Origin: a virus | Virus record (IMG/VR): IMGVR_UViG_3300035210_000069 | Location: 1 to 40,927 of that record | Direction: 5' to 3' (one strand) | Length of the DNA: 40,927 bases | Shown: piece by piece, positions 8,572 through 16,099 of the stretch | Layout: each line of letters starts with the position of its first letter | Position numbering within the stretch: position 1 is the stretch's first letter | Notes under the pieces: model-generated | What the model was told of the DNA's origin: nothing | Database searches by the model: none | The model's input: the letters and a program-made list of their open reading frames with translations, nothing else | Position numbers and translations under genes: made by a program

Positions 8572-10446
8572 TTATACTCCTTCAGGCGGCATCCCGCCCA
8601 TTTGAGATTCTGGTAGTGGTTGCTCCATCGGCATTACCGGTGGCATCCCTGATTGATCCGGAGGAGGCACTCCTTGATCCGGTGGTGGTCCCGCGTCATG
8701 CGGTGGTCCCTGTGGAGGGGCAGGAGCTGGAGGTGGCGGTGGGTTCGTTAGTTGTTTTATCTGCATTTCAGTTTGCAGAATCGCTAACTCCAATTGCTTT
8801 TCCTTTAATACCCTCTGTAGTTCCAGAGGTTTTTTCGCCAGCACTTTCGATTCCTCAGGTATTGGAGAAAAGTCTATAATTATTGAAGGATCGATGGGAA
8901 TCGTTTTTGACATCTCAAGAAGCTGTGTCATCATCCCTATCCGGTACGACGGAGAATCGGTTATTTCATCTATGACGATATCCATCTCGATGTTTTCTTT
9001 GTCGTCTTCCCATGTTGGAGGAAGAGGTCGACCAAGTATTCTCTCGAACTTTACCCTGGACCAGTTGGTATCGATCATCTTCAGGATAATACCCGCGATA
9101 ATTCTCTTCGCAAAGCTCATGTTCTGCGGGAAGTCCTGTATGGAAAGGATTCCTTGATCCCTTCTCATCTGAACGTTCATCCCTGGTTCAGACTTCGCCT
9201 GCATTATTCCAAGAAGGTCAGGAGATATGGAAACATTATCCATGGCATCTCCTGCGATACGATATAGTTCCGTGGTAGCAGAATTCAATTGAACAGGTTG
9301 CAGTTCTCTCCACATCCCCATCTGTCCCTTGTTTACGTGGATGCTGGTAACACCACCCTTTGAATTGGTCATTTCCCGTTCATCAACAAATGTTCCCTCC
9401 TCAGATATCACCCCTGCAATGGGTAGACGCTTAACCGCATCAACGGTCGTGGAGTGCATGAAGTTTACTTCCGATTGAAGATCAAAAATATCGTGAGGGA
9501 TTCCGTGGAGTTTTTTTGCCCAGTCTGATCCGGTGGGCGTATACCATCCGAATATAGGCACAATCTTAAAGTCGGTAACTCCATCAGGGTCTTCCGCATC
9601 CACAAGGACGATTGTGTCATTTGCGGTTACGCATACTTTTACGACACATACCGATCGGGTTATTGATTTGACTGAATCCCCTGACTCGTCTGTTTTTGCG
9701 GAAAGTTTTTTAAAGGTTGCGTCATCTCCTTTGAATTCTTTAAACTCTCCGTTAATAACAAAATATTTCTTTGTAATGAAGTCCTTATACCAGCGCTCCT
9801 TTACTTCCACCTTCTTCCCTTCGTAATTGATTTCATTGCCTGAATCATAGGATGGAGATCTTTCTTCAAGTTTGTCAATTTCTGCTGCCTTGTCAGGCCA
9901 TAGTGATTTCATTTCAGACTTTTCCATGAACGTCTGAGTCATTATGTCTCTTGCATCTGAAAGGTCAGGCTTCTGAGCAGTAGGATCAAAGAGCGTGTTC
10001 ATGGGATTCACCCATCTCACATGAATGTCTCCGTAGACAGGATCACGGTCAAGCGATAAGTCTATTCGTACAAAACCTATTCCACCGATTACCTGGTCTT
10101 TCCCTGCCATTGGGATATAATACTGGTTCATATTGTGTGTGAACACATACTTCATTATCTCGGTATAAATGTCGGCGTATGTCTGATCGTTCTTCTCTTG
10201 CGCAAGAAAACGAGGAACCGTATTATTCTGGGAGTACATCCCTGAAATTACATCACATCGTTTCTTGGAAAGGTTGATGTTTATCTGAGCACGTCCTTCG
10301 AGGGCGTCTTTTTCGGCAGGGGTGAAGGCGTCTGAAAAGTAATTAAGGTACGCACGTTTCCGATCTTTGATGCTGGTTCCCCAGGACCCTGTCATTTCAG
10401 AGAATCTTGACTTATTCAGTTCACATAGTTTCGTATCATCACTCAT
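8572..10446 (-). CDS. Portal protein, P22 gp1-like
   Basis: The 624-residue protein should form the dodecameric DNA gate. I chose the ATG at 10446 (MSDDTKLCEL) because it overlaps the terminase stop as ATGA; longer readings would run far into the terminase gene. The N-terminal third contains SFTPAEK-like helices and KKRCDVISGMYSQNN, followed by RFLAQEKNDQTYADIYTEI. The central region has PIFGWYTPTG and DLQSEVNFMHST, all typical of P22-type portals. The last 70 residues are strikingly rich in proline, glycine and methionine and probably flexible. It sits between terminase and scaffold genes. Confidence 0.88.
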   Translation of the reverse strand: MSDDTKLCELNKSRFSEMTGSWGTSIKDRKRAYLNYFSDAFTPAEKDALEGRAQININLSKKRCDVISGMYSQNNTVPRFLAQEKNDQTYADIYTEIMKYVFTHNMNQYYIPMAGKDQVIGGIGFVRIDLSLDRDPVYGDIHVRWVNPMNTLFDPTAQKPDLSDARDIMTQTFMEKSEMKSLWPDKAAEIDKLEERSPSYDSGNEINYEGKKVEVKERWYKDFITKKYFVINGEFKEFKGDDATFKKLSAKTDESGDSVKSITRSVCVVKVCVTANDTIVLVDAEDPDGVTDFKIVPIFGWYTPTGSDWAKKLHGIPHDIFDLQSEVNFMHSTTVDAVKRLPIAGVISEEGTFVDEREMTNSKGGVTSIHVNKGQMGMWRELQPVQLNSATTELYRIAGDAMDNVSISPDLLGIMQAKSEPGMNVQMRRDQGILSIQDFPQNMSFAKRIIAGIILKMIDTNWSRVKFERILGRPLPPTWEDDKENIEMDIVIDEITDSPSYRIGMMTQLLEMSKTIPIDPSIIIDFSPIPEESKVLAKKPLELQRVLKEKQLELAILQTEMQIKQLTNPPPPPAPAPPQGPPHDAGPPPDQGVPPPDQSGMPPVMPMEQPLPESQMGGMPPEGV

Positions 10447-12059
10447 AAATTCCCCAAACATCCTTTTCCTGAACTTTTCTTTCCGATCTGATCCCAGATA
10501 CTTTCTGGTCTTTTGGGCATGGTATTTGGTCTTATAGTGATCGGCGCGATAAGGCCAAGACGTGCATCGTTTATCAGACTCATACAATCAAGCATATCAT
10601 CGTGTCCATCGACCAGACACGTCGGATACCGCAAGTATTCCTCTTGGGTGAAAACTTGACACAAGTCAACCACTTTTCCACTTTGGTCTGTATATGGCAA
10701 ATAACTGGGAATCCAAATCTTTCCATCCTGGAACAATGGTTGTAGGGTTTCAATCCTTGCCTTGCCTTTTGGGAGTTCAGAACCCACTCCCGCGCCAAGC
10801 TGTACAAGGGGAAATTGGAATCCTTCCTCAAGCATTTTCTCGCGCATATACTGGATATCTGACTGCATCCCGTACTTCTCGTAACCCACATTCCTTATAG
10901 GGTCCCACTTTGTTATGAGGGCACACAGCGCCTTGTACCTTGCTCCAATGCTTAAACGGTCCCTGACACCATCGAGAATATATCTATTCTTAAGATGGTC
11001 TATTCCGACGACCCACATACTGGTATAGTCTGATTTTGAACTTTCTCCACCAGATGGATCACAGACGATGTACACGTTCATCTTTGCGGGATAGTTGGTG
11101 TAACGCTTGATCCATTCTAGTTTGAATTTCCGTTCTTCAGACCTTATTGGTTTTAACCATATCTGAGAATCGGCAGCGTAGGAAGACGCCACATTGAGTT
11201 CTTTTATCTTTGTTGAAAGTTCCTTTGGAGTCCATAATACGTTGGCGCCTTTTTCATCAAGAGGAGAATGCTTCCGAACTTTCCACTCACCCGAATGTTC
11301 AAGAAGGGTGATAAGGTCTCCGTCTTCATAAGGGGTTCCGACTATACGTTTCTTCCCGTAACGGTTACCGCATAGGGTTGACTTTGCGAATTGTTCTTTG
11401 GTCTTCTTAATCTGTTCAAGGGTGTTAACAGAATTGGCAGTTACGATATCATCATAATTAAGAACTTTATAGTGCGCTCCCGTGGGCATTCCATCCAGTA
11501 GTCCATGAGCTCCGACCGTGGGATCTTTTGAAATATACATACGCTTCACGATGATGCCGTCGTCTTCTGACCATTTAAGCGCGTCTCGTTTTGGATTCTT
11601 ATAAAGGATATCAGGGAAGGATGCTTTTAATAACTCATTGGTTTCGAGGTATGATTTAATGGCGACAAGGATCTTCTTTGCAAGAGCTTTGTATTCTGAT
11701 ATGATCCCGATGGTAATTTCAGGATCCTTAAGAATATCCTGGATGTTTAAGGCAATAGATATAATCGTCGTTTTCCCGAACTCTCTTGTCCATAAATCAA
11801 GGGTTCTATCATTATCATCTTGAGCATCGTAGATCCACCCCACCTGATGTTTGTTATTAAATATCTCTATCCCCAGAACGAAATGAATCAGGAAGAATAG
11901 ATCAAGAAGACAATATTTTTTTATGAGGCGCAGGAATTCCCTTGTATTCCCTTTAAGCGCAGCATCATTTAATTGCTCGGCGATAACCCAATATTTATAC
12001 CGGTACACCGCACCAGGAGCGCGCTCAAAAACGAATCCTTTACTTTCCTTCTCTTCCAC
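10443..12059 (-). CDS. Terminase large subunit
   Basis: This is the ATPase/nuclease that drives DNA packaging. From the GTG at 12059 the product has 538 residues. A Walker A variant TREFGKTT lies at about 91-98 and a Walker B YKVLNYDDI at 197-205. The RNase H-like nuclease has CDPSGG with the first acidic residue near 334, and GHDDMLD near 485-491. The GTG overlaps the preceding stop codon as TAGTG, with GGGGA upstream. An ATG at 12122 would extend it by 21 residues but overlap the YkgJ gene by 64 bases, so it is less likely. The stop overlaps the portal start. Confidence 0.92.
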   Translation of the reverse strand: MEEKESKGFVFERAPGAVYRYKYWVIAEQLNDAALKGNTREFLRLIKKYCLLDLFFLIHFVLGIEIFNNKHQVGWIYDAQDDNDRTLDLWTREFGKTTIISIALNIQDILKDPEITIGIISEYKALAKKILVAIKSYLETNELLKASFPDILYKNPKRDALKWSEDDGIIVKRMYISKDPTVGAHGLLDGMPTGAHYKVLNYDDIVTANSVNTLEQIKKTKEQFAKSTLCGNRYGKKRIVGTPYEDGDLITLLEHSGEWKVRKHSPLDEKGANVLWTPKELSTKIKELNVASSYAADSQIWLKPIRSEERKFKLEWIKRYTNYPAKMNVYIVCDPSGGESSKSDYTSMWVVGIDHLKNRYILDGVRDRLSIGARYKALCALITKWDPIRNVGYEKYGMQSDIQYMREKMLEEGFQFPLVQLGAGVGSELPKGKARIETLQPLFQDGKIWIPSYLPYTDQSGKVVDLCQVFTQEEYLRYPTCLVDGHDDMLDCMSLINDARLGLIAPITIRPNTMPKRPESIWDQIGKKSSGKGCLGNL

Positions 12060-12376
12060 TATAACACTTCCCCGCAACCGATTTTTTTTCCGTCTTCCTT
12101 GTACAATGGGAACTCTCTGCATTGCAAAGGCCTCATATCATATATCGTACACCTTTTTTCGTATTTCCCTCTCTTCACTTCCGCGTCGACAAGAAATGGG
12201 CAATGACTTCCCTTCCTCACCCACGCAACATAAAACCCTTCAATGAAATAGAAGTACCGTTCTACTGCTTCCTTTTCCTTGATCTTAAAATGGTCCGCCA
12301 CACGACGGACTTCATTTTTGCTGAACCTGATAAACCCATCAGTACTACAGCATTTTCCGCATCGAGTACAGGTCAC
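12059..12376 (-). CDS. YkgJ/UPF0153-type cysteine-cluster protein (copy 1)
   Basis: The 105-residue protein begins with a C-x-x-C-G-K-C-C cluster (Cys 3, 6, 9, 10). It continues with SHCPFLVD, then CTIYDMRPLQCREFP, the standard layout of the YkgJ (PF03692) metal- or Fe-S-binding family. Its function is unknown in bacteria and phages. It overlaps the upstream gene by ATGA and the terminase by TAGTG, so it is translationally coupled into the packaging operon. A second, longer member lies at 28285-28659 in the early operon. Confidence 0.8.
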   Translation of the reverse strand: MTCTRCGKCCSTDGFIRFSKNEVRRVADHFKIKEKEAVERYFYFIEGFYVAWVRKGSHCPFLVDAEVKRGKYEKRCTIYDMRPLQCREFPLYKEDGKKIGCGEVL

Positions 12377-12570
12377 TTCTTTCCTCTCACCATTTTCTCA
12401 AGTGGACCTTCACCCATCTCTTCCTTCATGGGCATAACCTTCCCCATACCCATCATCTTCCCCGAATCACTTTTCGGCGGGAACTTTGAACCACGAAAGT
12501 TTTTACCGAACGTTCCTTTCTTTGCAACCTTCTTCGCCTTTGACTTACCGACCTTTTTTACCGTTGCCAT
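12373..12570 (-). CDS. Small, strongly basic protein of the packaging operon
   Basis: The product is 65 residues from the ATG at 12570, which follows AGGAGG at good spacing. The first 35 residues are lysine-rich (KKVGKSKAKKVAKK) and the rest is rich in glycine, methionine and glutamate, ending KMVRGKK. It resembles small DNA- or RNA-binding or packaged basic proteins, but no family is recognised. It is ATGA-coupled to the YkgJ gene. Confidence 0.65.
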   Translation of the reverse strand: MATVKKVGKSKAKKVAKKGTFGKNFRGSKFPPKSDSGKMMGMGKVMPMKEEMGEGPLEKMVRGKK

Positions 12571-12571
12571 A

Positions 12572-12700
12572 TTATACCTCCTTTTCAGTATCTTTTGTTC
12601 CGAGGATACATCCCGCTGTTTTGTCTCCCTTATACGGACAATCTTCGCTTTGACACGTGTGACATAGTCCGAACATTCGTTCATCCATAATCCTATCCAT
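12572..12700 (-). CDS. Small cysteine-rich protein
   Basis: This 42-residue reading frame (MDRIMDERMFGLCHTCQSED...) has a CHTC pair followed by DCPYKG and AGC, which could hold a zinc ion. AGGAGCGAGG precedes its ATG and it ends one base before the next start. The layout fits the tightly packed small genes between the two terminase subunits. Function unknown. Confidence 0.55.
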   Translation of the reverse strand: MDRIMDERMFGLCHTCQSEDCPYKGDKTAGCILGTKDTEKEV

Positions 12701-12714
12701 GCCATCCTCGCTCC

Positions 12715-12873
12715 TCATTTATTTCCTACCTTGCAATCCGCCTCCAGCCTTTCCATCTCCCTGTCAAACTCATCATCCGTAAGAAGCGCCGTCTCCCCAG
12801 GCTTTAACTCGCCACGAATTTTTCTGGCCGCCTTAAGTCGATAACTCGTTATTTGTTTCGCCGAGTTCTTCAT
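12715..12873 (-). CDS. Small protein downstream of the terminase small subunit candidate
   Basis: The 52-residue product is MKNSAKQITSYRLKAARKIR... and ends in an acidic helix DDEFDREMERLEADCKVGNK. Its ATG overlaps the stop of the preceding gene as TGATG, which is good evidence for translational coupling. It is charged and predicted helical. No family is recognised. Confidence 0.6.
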   Translation of the reverse strand: MKNSAKQITSYRLKAARKIRGELKPGETALLTDDEFDREMERLEADCKVGNK

Positions 12874-13916
12874 CACTCTACTCCTTCCGTTGACATGACT
12901 GATTCTGAATTTTCCACAGTGCGCGTGTATGGGGTAGGGTGTTGGGTCGGGGGCGGGGGGTCAATTTGTCTGGCACCCCCCTTGCCTAAAGACTCGTCAG
13001 TAGTAGGTAGGGGATTCTGCAAGGGATCGGCCACAACTGTGCCCTCTGAATCGCCGCTTGGCTGCACGTAAATTGCGGTCACTGTCTGGATAAATCCATC
13101 GTCCTTCATGCTTTGGATATATCTATCTGATTCTAATTTATCTATACGTTCTATACTTTTTTGTGGAGGATCGTTTTGATCATCCTCAATAGTGCCTGTT
13201 TCAGGGGGCATCCCAATGCCTTGACCCTCTTCTTGCGCCTCTCCTGGGGCTTCCTGAGCAGAGTCATCGACCATATATTCGGGGATTATATCATCAGGGG
13301 AGCATTTAACAAGATCTATCTCGGCTTTGTCCTGCGCTTCTGTGCGTCTTGGCATGAGTGAAAGGACGTCCACGGCTATATCTACACGGTCTGCAATGCC
13401 GTATGATCGGTTAAGCTGCTTCTGTGCGCTCTCTCTTGCTTCAAAGTATACGTGATAATCCCTCATATTTAAAGGGGTTTTCCCACTTCCATAGCATGAT
13501 TTACACTTGCCAGTCTCACTATCTCCTATTCCGTCACCATTACAGGCGGGACAGCGTCTTTCCGTCAATTCCCTGAACTCTTTATCCATTTTATCAAGGG
13601 CGTCTCGTAATGCTGTACGCTCTTCGGACTGAAAGGAACTTATCTGATCTAGCAGTTTATCGCTATATCTGAGTATGCTTTGCTTACGTATATTGGCTAT
13701 GTATTGGTCTTTGAGTTTAGTCCATCCCTCCCTTGCGCACATAGTCCTTAGAGAGTTCTCCTTAGTATTAAGCTTATTGGCAAGATCGGCAATTGATATG
13801 GCTCCTGAGAGGTAAGCAAGTAAGGCGGAGTTTGCATCGGCATTGCGGAGAGTCGGCGCGTTTATGCCTGTTTTGACGGTGTTTGTTCTATTAACGCTTT
13901 TTTTTGGTCTGCTCAT
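12873..13916 (-). CDS. Terminase small subunit candidate with DnaJ-like zinc motif
   Basis: The 347-residue protein opens the late operon. Residues about 40-66 form a helix-turn-helix (SIADLANKLNTKENSLRTMC...), as in small terminase subunits that recognise the packaging site. A coiled coil follows (about 85-120). Then comes a zinc motif of DnaJ type, CPACNGDG ... CKSCYGSG, with Cys 122, 125, 138 and 141. The C-terminal half is acidic and proline-rich and looks disordered. Its place as first gene upstream of the large subunit supports the call, but the protein is longer than usual for this subunit. The ribosome site is weak. Confidence 0.6.
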   Translation of the reverse strand: MSRPKKSVNRTNTVKTGINAPTLRNADANSALLAYLSGAISIADLANKLNTKENSLRTMCAREGWTKLKDQYIANIRKQSILRYSDKLLDQISSFQSEERTALRDALDKMDKEFRELTERRCPACNGDGIGDSETGKCKSCYGSGKTPLNMRDYHVYFEARESAQKQLNRSYGIADRVDIAVDVLSLMPRRTEAQDKAEIDLVKCSPDDIIPEYMVDDSAQEAPGEAQEEGQGIGMPPETGTIEDDQNDPPQKSIERIDKLESDRYIQSMKDDGFIQTVTAIYVQPSGDSEGTVVADPLQNPLPTTDESLGKGGARQIDPPPPTQHPTPYTRTVENSESVMSTEGVE

Positions 13917-13956
13917 GTTAAGCCAGCGTATTACGTCTCATCACAATAGCAACTTT

Positions 13957-13983
13957 TTTTTATCTTTTTATCGCTTTTTTATC
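13957..13983. repeat. Three TTTTTATC direct repeats upstream of the late operon
   Basis: TTTTTATC occurs at 13957-13964, 13965-13972 and 13976-13983 in an AT-rich stretch. The stretch lies between the late operon (starting leftward at 13916) and a rightward promoter. The repeats could be activator sites for late transcription or a DNA-unwinding element. No clear sigma-70 late promoter is visible here. Confidence 0.45.
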
Positions 13984-13992
13984 ATTTATATG

Positions 13993-14021
13993 TTGACATG
14001 ATTGTATAGTGTTGTTATGAT
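13993..14021 (+). promoter_or_regulatory. Early promoter for the rightward 14-16.8 kb block
   Basis: TTGACA at 13993-13998 and TATGAT at 14016-14021 are separated by 17 bases. The -35 element sits in the octamer TTGACATG, shared with both promoters at 26.2 kb. The first gene starts 34 bases past the -10 box. Confidence 0.75.
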
Positions 14022-14054
14022 GTTATAGTAAGGTTATGAGGAAGGAGGCATTAT

Positions 14055-14219
14055 ATGAGTATCTGGGTAAGATTGTTTAAAGGAGTCGGTCGGGTTACTG
14101 CGGTTTATTATATCGGCGGCGTCACTTATGTCGAGATTAAGCCGAATAATCAACAAGTATGGGCGGCAATCTGCGAAAGATGTGAACGCCTGAACGCTCA
14201 ACCAGTATTGGCACAGTAA
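14055..14219 (+). CDS. Small early protein, unknown function
   Basis: This is a 54-residue frame starting MSIWVRLFKGVGRVTAVYYI with AAGGAGG eight bases before the ATG. A C-x-x-C pair (ICERCERL) lies near its end. It is the first gene after the early promoter and, like many first early genes, may act on the host. No family is recognised. Confidence 0.65.
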   Translation: MSIWVRLFKGVGRVTAVYYIGGVTYVEIKPNNQQVWAAICERCERLNAQPVLAQ

Positions 14220-14228
14220 GGAGGCTTT

Positions 14229-14375
14229 ATGTGTAAAAATACTATCCTTGTAGATGATTGCAAAGAATCGGCGCTTGAATCGGAAATCTGGTTTCTTACT
14301 CATGAACAGTCTATCAGGGCAACTACACCAGAAGAGGACGAGCGTCTTGAGTATCTGATCGGTATAGCAAATTAA
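14229..14375 (+). CDS. Small early protein, unknown function
   Basis: A 48-residue acidic frame (MCKNTILVDDCKESALESEI...) is preceded by AAGGAGG nine bases after the previous stop. Two cysteines near the N-terminus and an acidic helix EEDERLEYLI are the only notable traits. It is co-transcribed with its neighbours. Confidence 0.6.
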   Translation: MCKNTILVDDCKESALESEIWFLTHEQSIRATTPEEDERLEYLIGIAN

Positions 14376-14384
14376 GCAGAGAGG

Positions 14385-14431
14385 CCGCCCTTGTGGCGGT
14401 TAATGCGGCGGTCGAGTCTCAAGCCCTCGAC
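14385..14431 (+). promoter_or_regulatory. Structured leader with two hairpins
   Basis: CCGCC (14385-14389) pairs with GGCGG (14395-14399), and GTCGAG (14411-14416) pairs with CTCGAC (14426-14431), directly before AAGGAGG. The sequence GCGGCGG at 14405-14411 could pair with the first strand instead, giving two alternative folds. The place just before a ribosome site suggests translational control. Confidence 0.5.
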
Positions 14432-14444
14432 AAAGGAGGTCAGC

Positions 14445-14882
14445 ATGTATATATCAAACGAAGGTGGAAAAATAACGGTGTCTATGGTTAAAAAGTATCT
14501 AGCAGAAAACAAGGTCAAGGTATCGGCGTATGATTCACCGTGTGACATTGTTAAACTCAATGACGCTTTACTCTCAATGCGAAAGTCTCAAGAAAGGCAC
14601 AAGTATGTTAAAAAGGTCTTTGCTTCTTGCGACAAGGAACCGAGAAACCTTGATTCCGGGAAACATTACTTTTCTCTATACTTTGTAGACAAATCAGGTG
14701 GAGTTAATCGCTTCTGGTTTACTCCCTTTATGGATGTACAGAACAGAGATGAAAGCATTCCTAAGTATGGATTTTCATCAGGCGTGATTGGAATGTCAAG
14801 ACTTTTTGACGCCACAGATGGAATATTTATTCACCTCAGAAATATTGGCGGAGTATACGCGCAGATTGACGGGTGTCATTAA
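14445..14882 (+). CDS. Early protein of unknown function
   Basis: I chose the ATG at 14445 because AAAGGAGG precedes it; the frame is open further upstream but without a ribosome site. The 145-residue product looks like a compact alpha/beta soluble protein. Its centre is aromatic-rich (HYFSLYFVDKSGGVNRFWF) and it ends GVYAQIDGCH. It has no membrane segment. It is flanked on both sides by hairpin-rich leaders. No family is recognised. Confidence 0.65.
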   Translation: MYISNEGGKITVSMVKKYLAENKVKVSAYDSPCDIVKLNDALLSMRKSQERHKYVKKVFASCDKEPRNLDSGKHYFSLYFVDKSGGVNRFWFTPFMDVQNRDESIPKYGFSSGVIGMSRLFDATDGIFIHLRNIGGVYAQIDGCH

Positions 14883-14890
14883 AGACCGAA

Positions 14891-14937
14891 ATGCCCGGAA
14901 GGGCATCCGTGAGTTACTCTCACGCTGACGAGGTCAG
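14891..14937 (+). promoter_or_regulatory. Three consecutive hairpins in a leader
   Basis: ATGCCC-GGAA-GGGCAT (14891-14906), CGTGAG-TTACT-CTCACG (14908-14924) and CTGAC-GAG-GTCAG (14925-14937) follow each other almost without linkers in the 74-base gap before the clamp-like gene. The first has a GNRA-type tetraloop. No U-run follows, so this is a structured leader or small RNA rather than a terminator. Confidence 0.6.
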
Positions 14938-14956
14938 AAAGTTATAAGGGGGTCTT

Positions 14957-15508
14957 ATGATAAAAATTGAAAAGAACCAATATGAAGAGTTTGAAAATTT
15001 TGACTTTGTTCTACGCGCAAGAGAAAAACACAAGGACAATGTTTTTTCTTTTTTGCTTGTTACATCCATTGACGAATGCGCCGCTATCGTATGCACAGAT
15101 TCAAAACGTCTTCACTATGCATTTACCAAAAACGAAGAATACGAAAGCGGATTATATGAAATAATAAAGCACACAAAGTCAGAAATAGTATTGGATTTAA
15201 TAGCCAATCAGGACGATCATCAATATCCCGACATTATGAATGTAATCAAAGACATATCCAAAATGACCAAATCGGTTATAAATTGGAACAAAAGAGAAAA
15301 TGGAGCTTCCGCCCTTTTCATTCTTGCAAACAATCAGCTTTGTCTTAATCCTGAACATGTCAAAGACGCATCAGGATATCAAACAAAGGTATTTTTCACC
15401 GCTCCCGATGAACCAGTATATTTCAACAACGGAATAGGTCATGCAATCATCATGCCCATCTATAATCCTCGGCGTAATGTACTATCTGTTGAAGAAATAG
15501 TAATATGA
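14957..15508 (+). CDS. Sliding-clamp-like (DnaN beta fold) protein candidate
   Basis: The protein has 183 residues. The segment IDECAAIVCTDSKRLHYAFT resembles the ATDGHRLH signature of the DNA polymerase III beta clamp. The C-terminal FFTAPDEPVYFNNG...HAIIMPIYN resembles the clamp end (PVxF...YLIMPxR). It is about half the length of bacterial DnaN, so it may be a single-repeat clamp homologue or a host-clamp mimic. It would fit a phage with its own helicase and SSB but no polymerase. AAGGGGG precedes the ATG, and the stop overlaps the next start as ATGA. Confidence 0.5.
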   Translation: MIKIEKNQYEEFENFDFVLRAREKHKDNVFSFLLVTSIDECAAIVCTDSKRLHYAFTKNEEYESGLYEIIKHTKSEIVLDLIANQDDHQYPDIMNVIKDISKMTKSVINWNKRENGASALFILANNQLCLNPEHVKDASGYQTKVFFTAPDEPVYFNNGIGHAIIMPIYNPRRNVLSVEEIVI

Positions 15509-15939
15509 AAACACTATTTTCAATCATCATCGTTCTTTCAAGCTTGTCGGCCATTGCGGGGGATCGTTCCCCCTTTTGGCGTCAGGTACGGAATGACTTT
15601 GTCAACGCTCATCCTGCTTGCGAGATATGCGGATCGACGAAAGACCTTGAAGTGCATCATATAAAACCGTTCCACCTTCGCCCGGATCTTGAACTTGACC
15701 CCTCAAATATTATAACACTTTGCAAGTCAAAGAAATGGGGACTCGACTGTCATTTTACTTTTGGTCATGCAGGCAATTACTACTGGGAAAACAAGTCATT
15801 GCTTGCAGATATAAAAGTTGTCAAAGAACTGTATCACAAAAACGGGGATCGATTCAATAATAGCTTTGAATCTGATCTTGAAAACTACGCTCATTATGTT
15901 CGCGAGCGTGAAAAAATCAACAACAAAAGGAGGAAATAA
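15505..15939 (+). CDS. HNH endonuclease with N-terminal signal peptide
   Basis: The 144-residue protein starts with a textbook signal peptide: MKT, a hydrophobic run of 14 residues and SAIAG before DRSPFW. An HNH domain follows: CEIC at 39-42, EVHHIKPFH with His 51-52, then DPSNIITLC with Asn 68 and DCH near 83. Extra cysteines probably bind zinc. HNH folds cut or nick DNA, but the signal predicts export or membrane tethering, which is unusual for a nuclease. It is ATGA-coupled to the clamp-like gene. The hydrophobic N-terminus could instead be an uncleaved anchor. Confidence 0.75.
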   Translation: MKTLFSIIIVLSSLSAIAGDRSPFWRQVRNDFVNAHPACEICGSTKDLEVHHIKPFHLRPDLELDPSNIITLCKSKKWGLDCHFTFGHAGNYYWENKSLLADIKVVKELYHKNGDRFNNSFESDLENYAHYVREREKINNKRRK

Positions 15940-15940
15940 G

Positions 15941-16099
15941 ATGAATAAAAGAATTTCAGCGGGATTGATAATGGCTATGGCAATGTTCGCGGAAGCATTC
16001 AGGTCGAAGACATGGGATGTTCCCTCTGGACATAGAGGAGGGTATCCCATTCCGAATTCAAGGAAAATAAGAAACAAAAACAAAAGGAGAAAATCATGA
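15941..16099 (+). CDS. Small basic early protein
   Basis: The 52-residue product runs from the ATG at 15941, which follows AAAGGAGG. It starts with a short hydrophobic helix (AGLIMAMAMFAEAF) and ends in a very basic tail (KIRNKNKRRKS). It may be a small membrane-associated peptide. Its end overlaps the next gene (ATGA). Function unknown. Confidence 0.6.
   Translation: MNKRISAGLIMAMAMFAEAFRSKTWDVPSGHRGGYPIPNSRKIRNKNKRRKS

Noticed and set aside
10447-10587. N-terminal extension of the portal protein to 10587
   Set aside because: It would overlap the terminase gene by 145 bases; the ATG at 10446 overlaps the terminase stop as ATGA.
12060-12122. ATG start of the large terminase at 12122
   Set aside because: It would overlap the conserved end of the YkgJ gene by 64 bases, whereas the GTG at 12059 gives a TAGTG junction. 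It remains possible.
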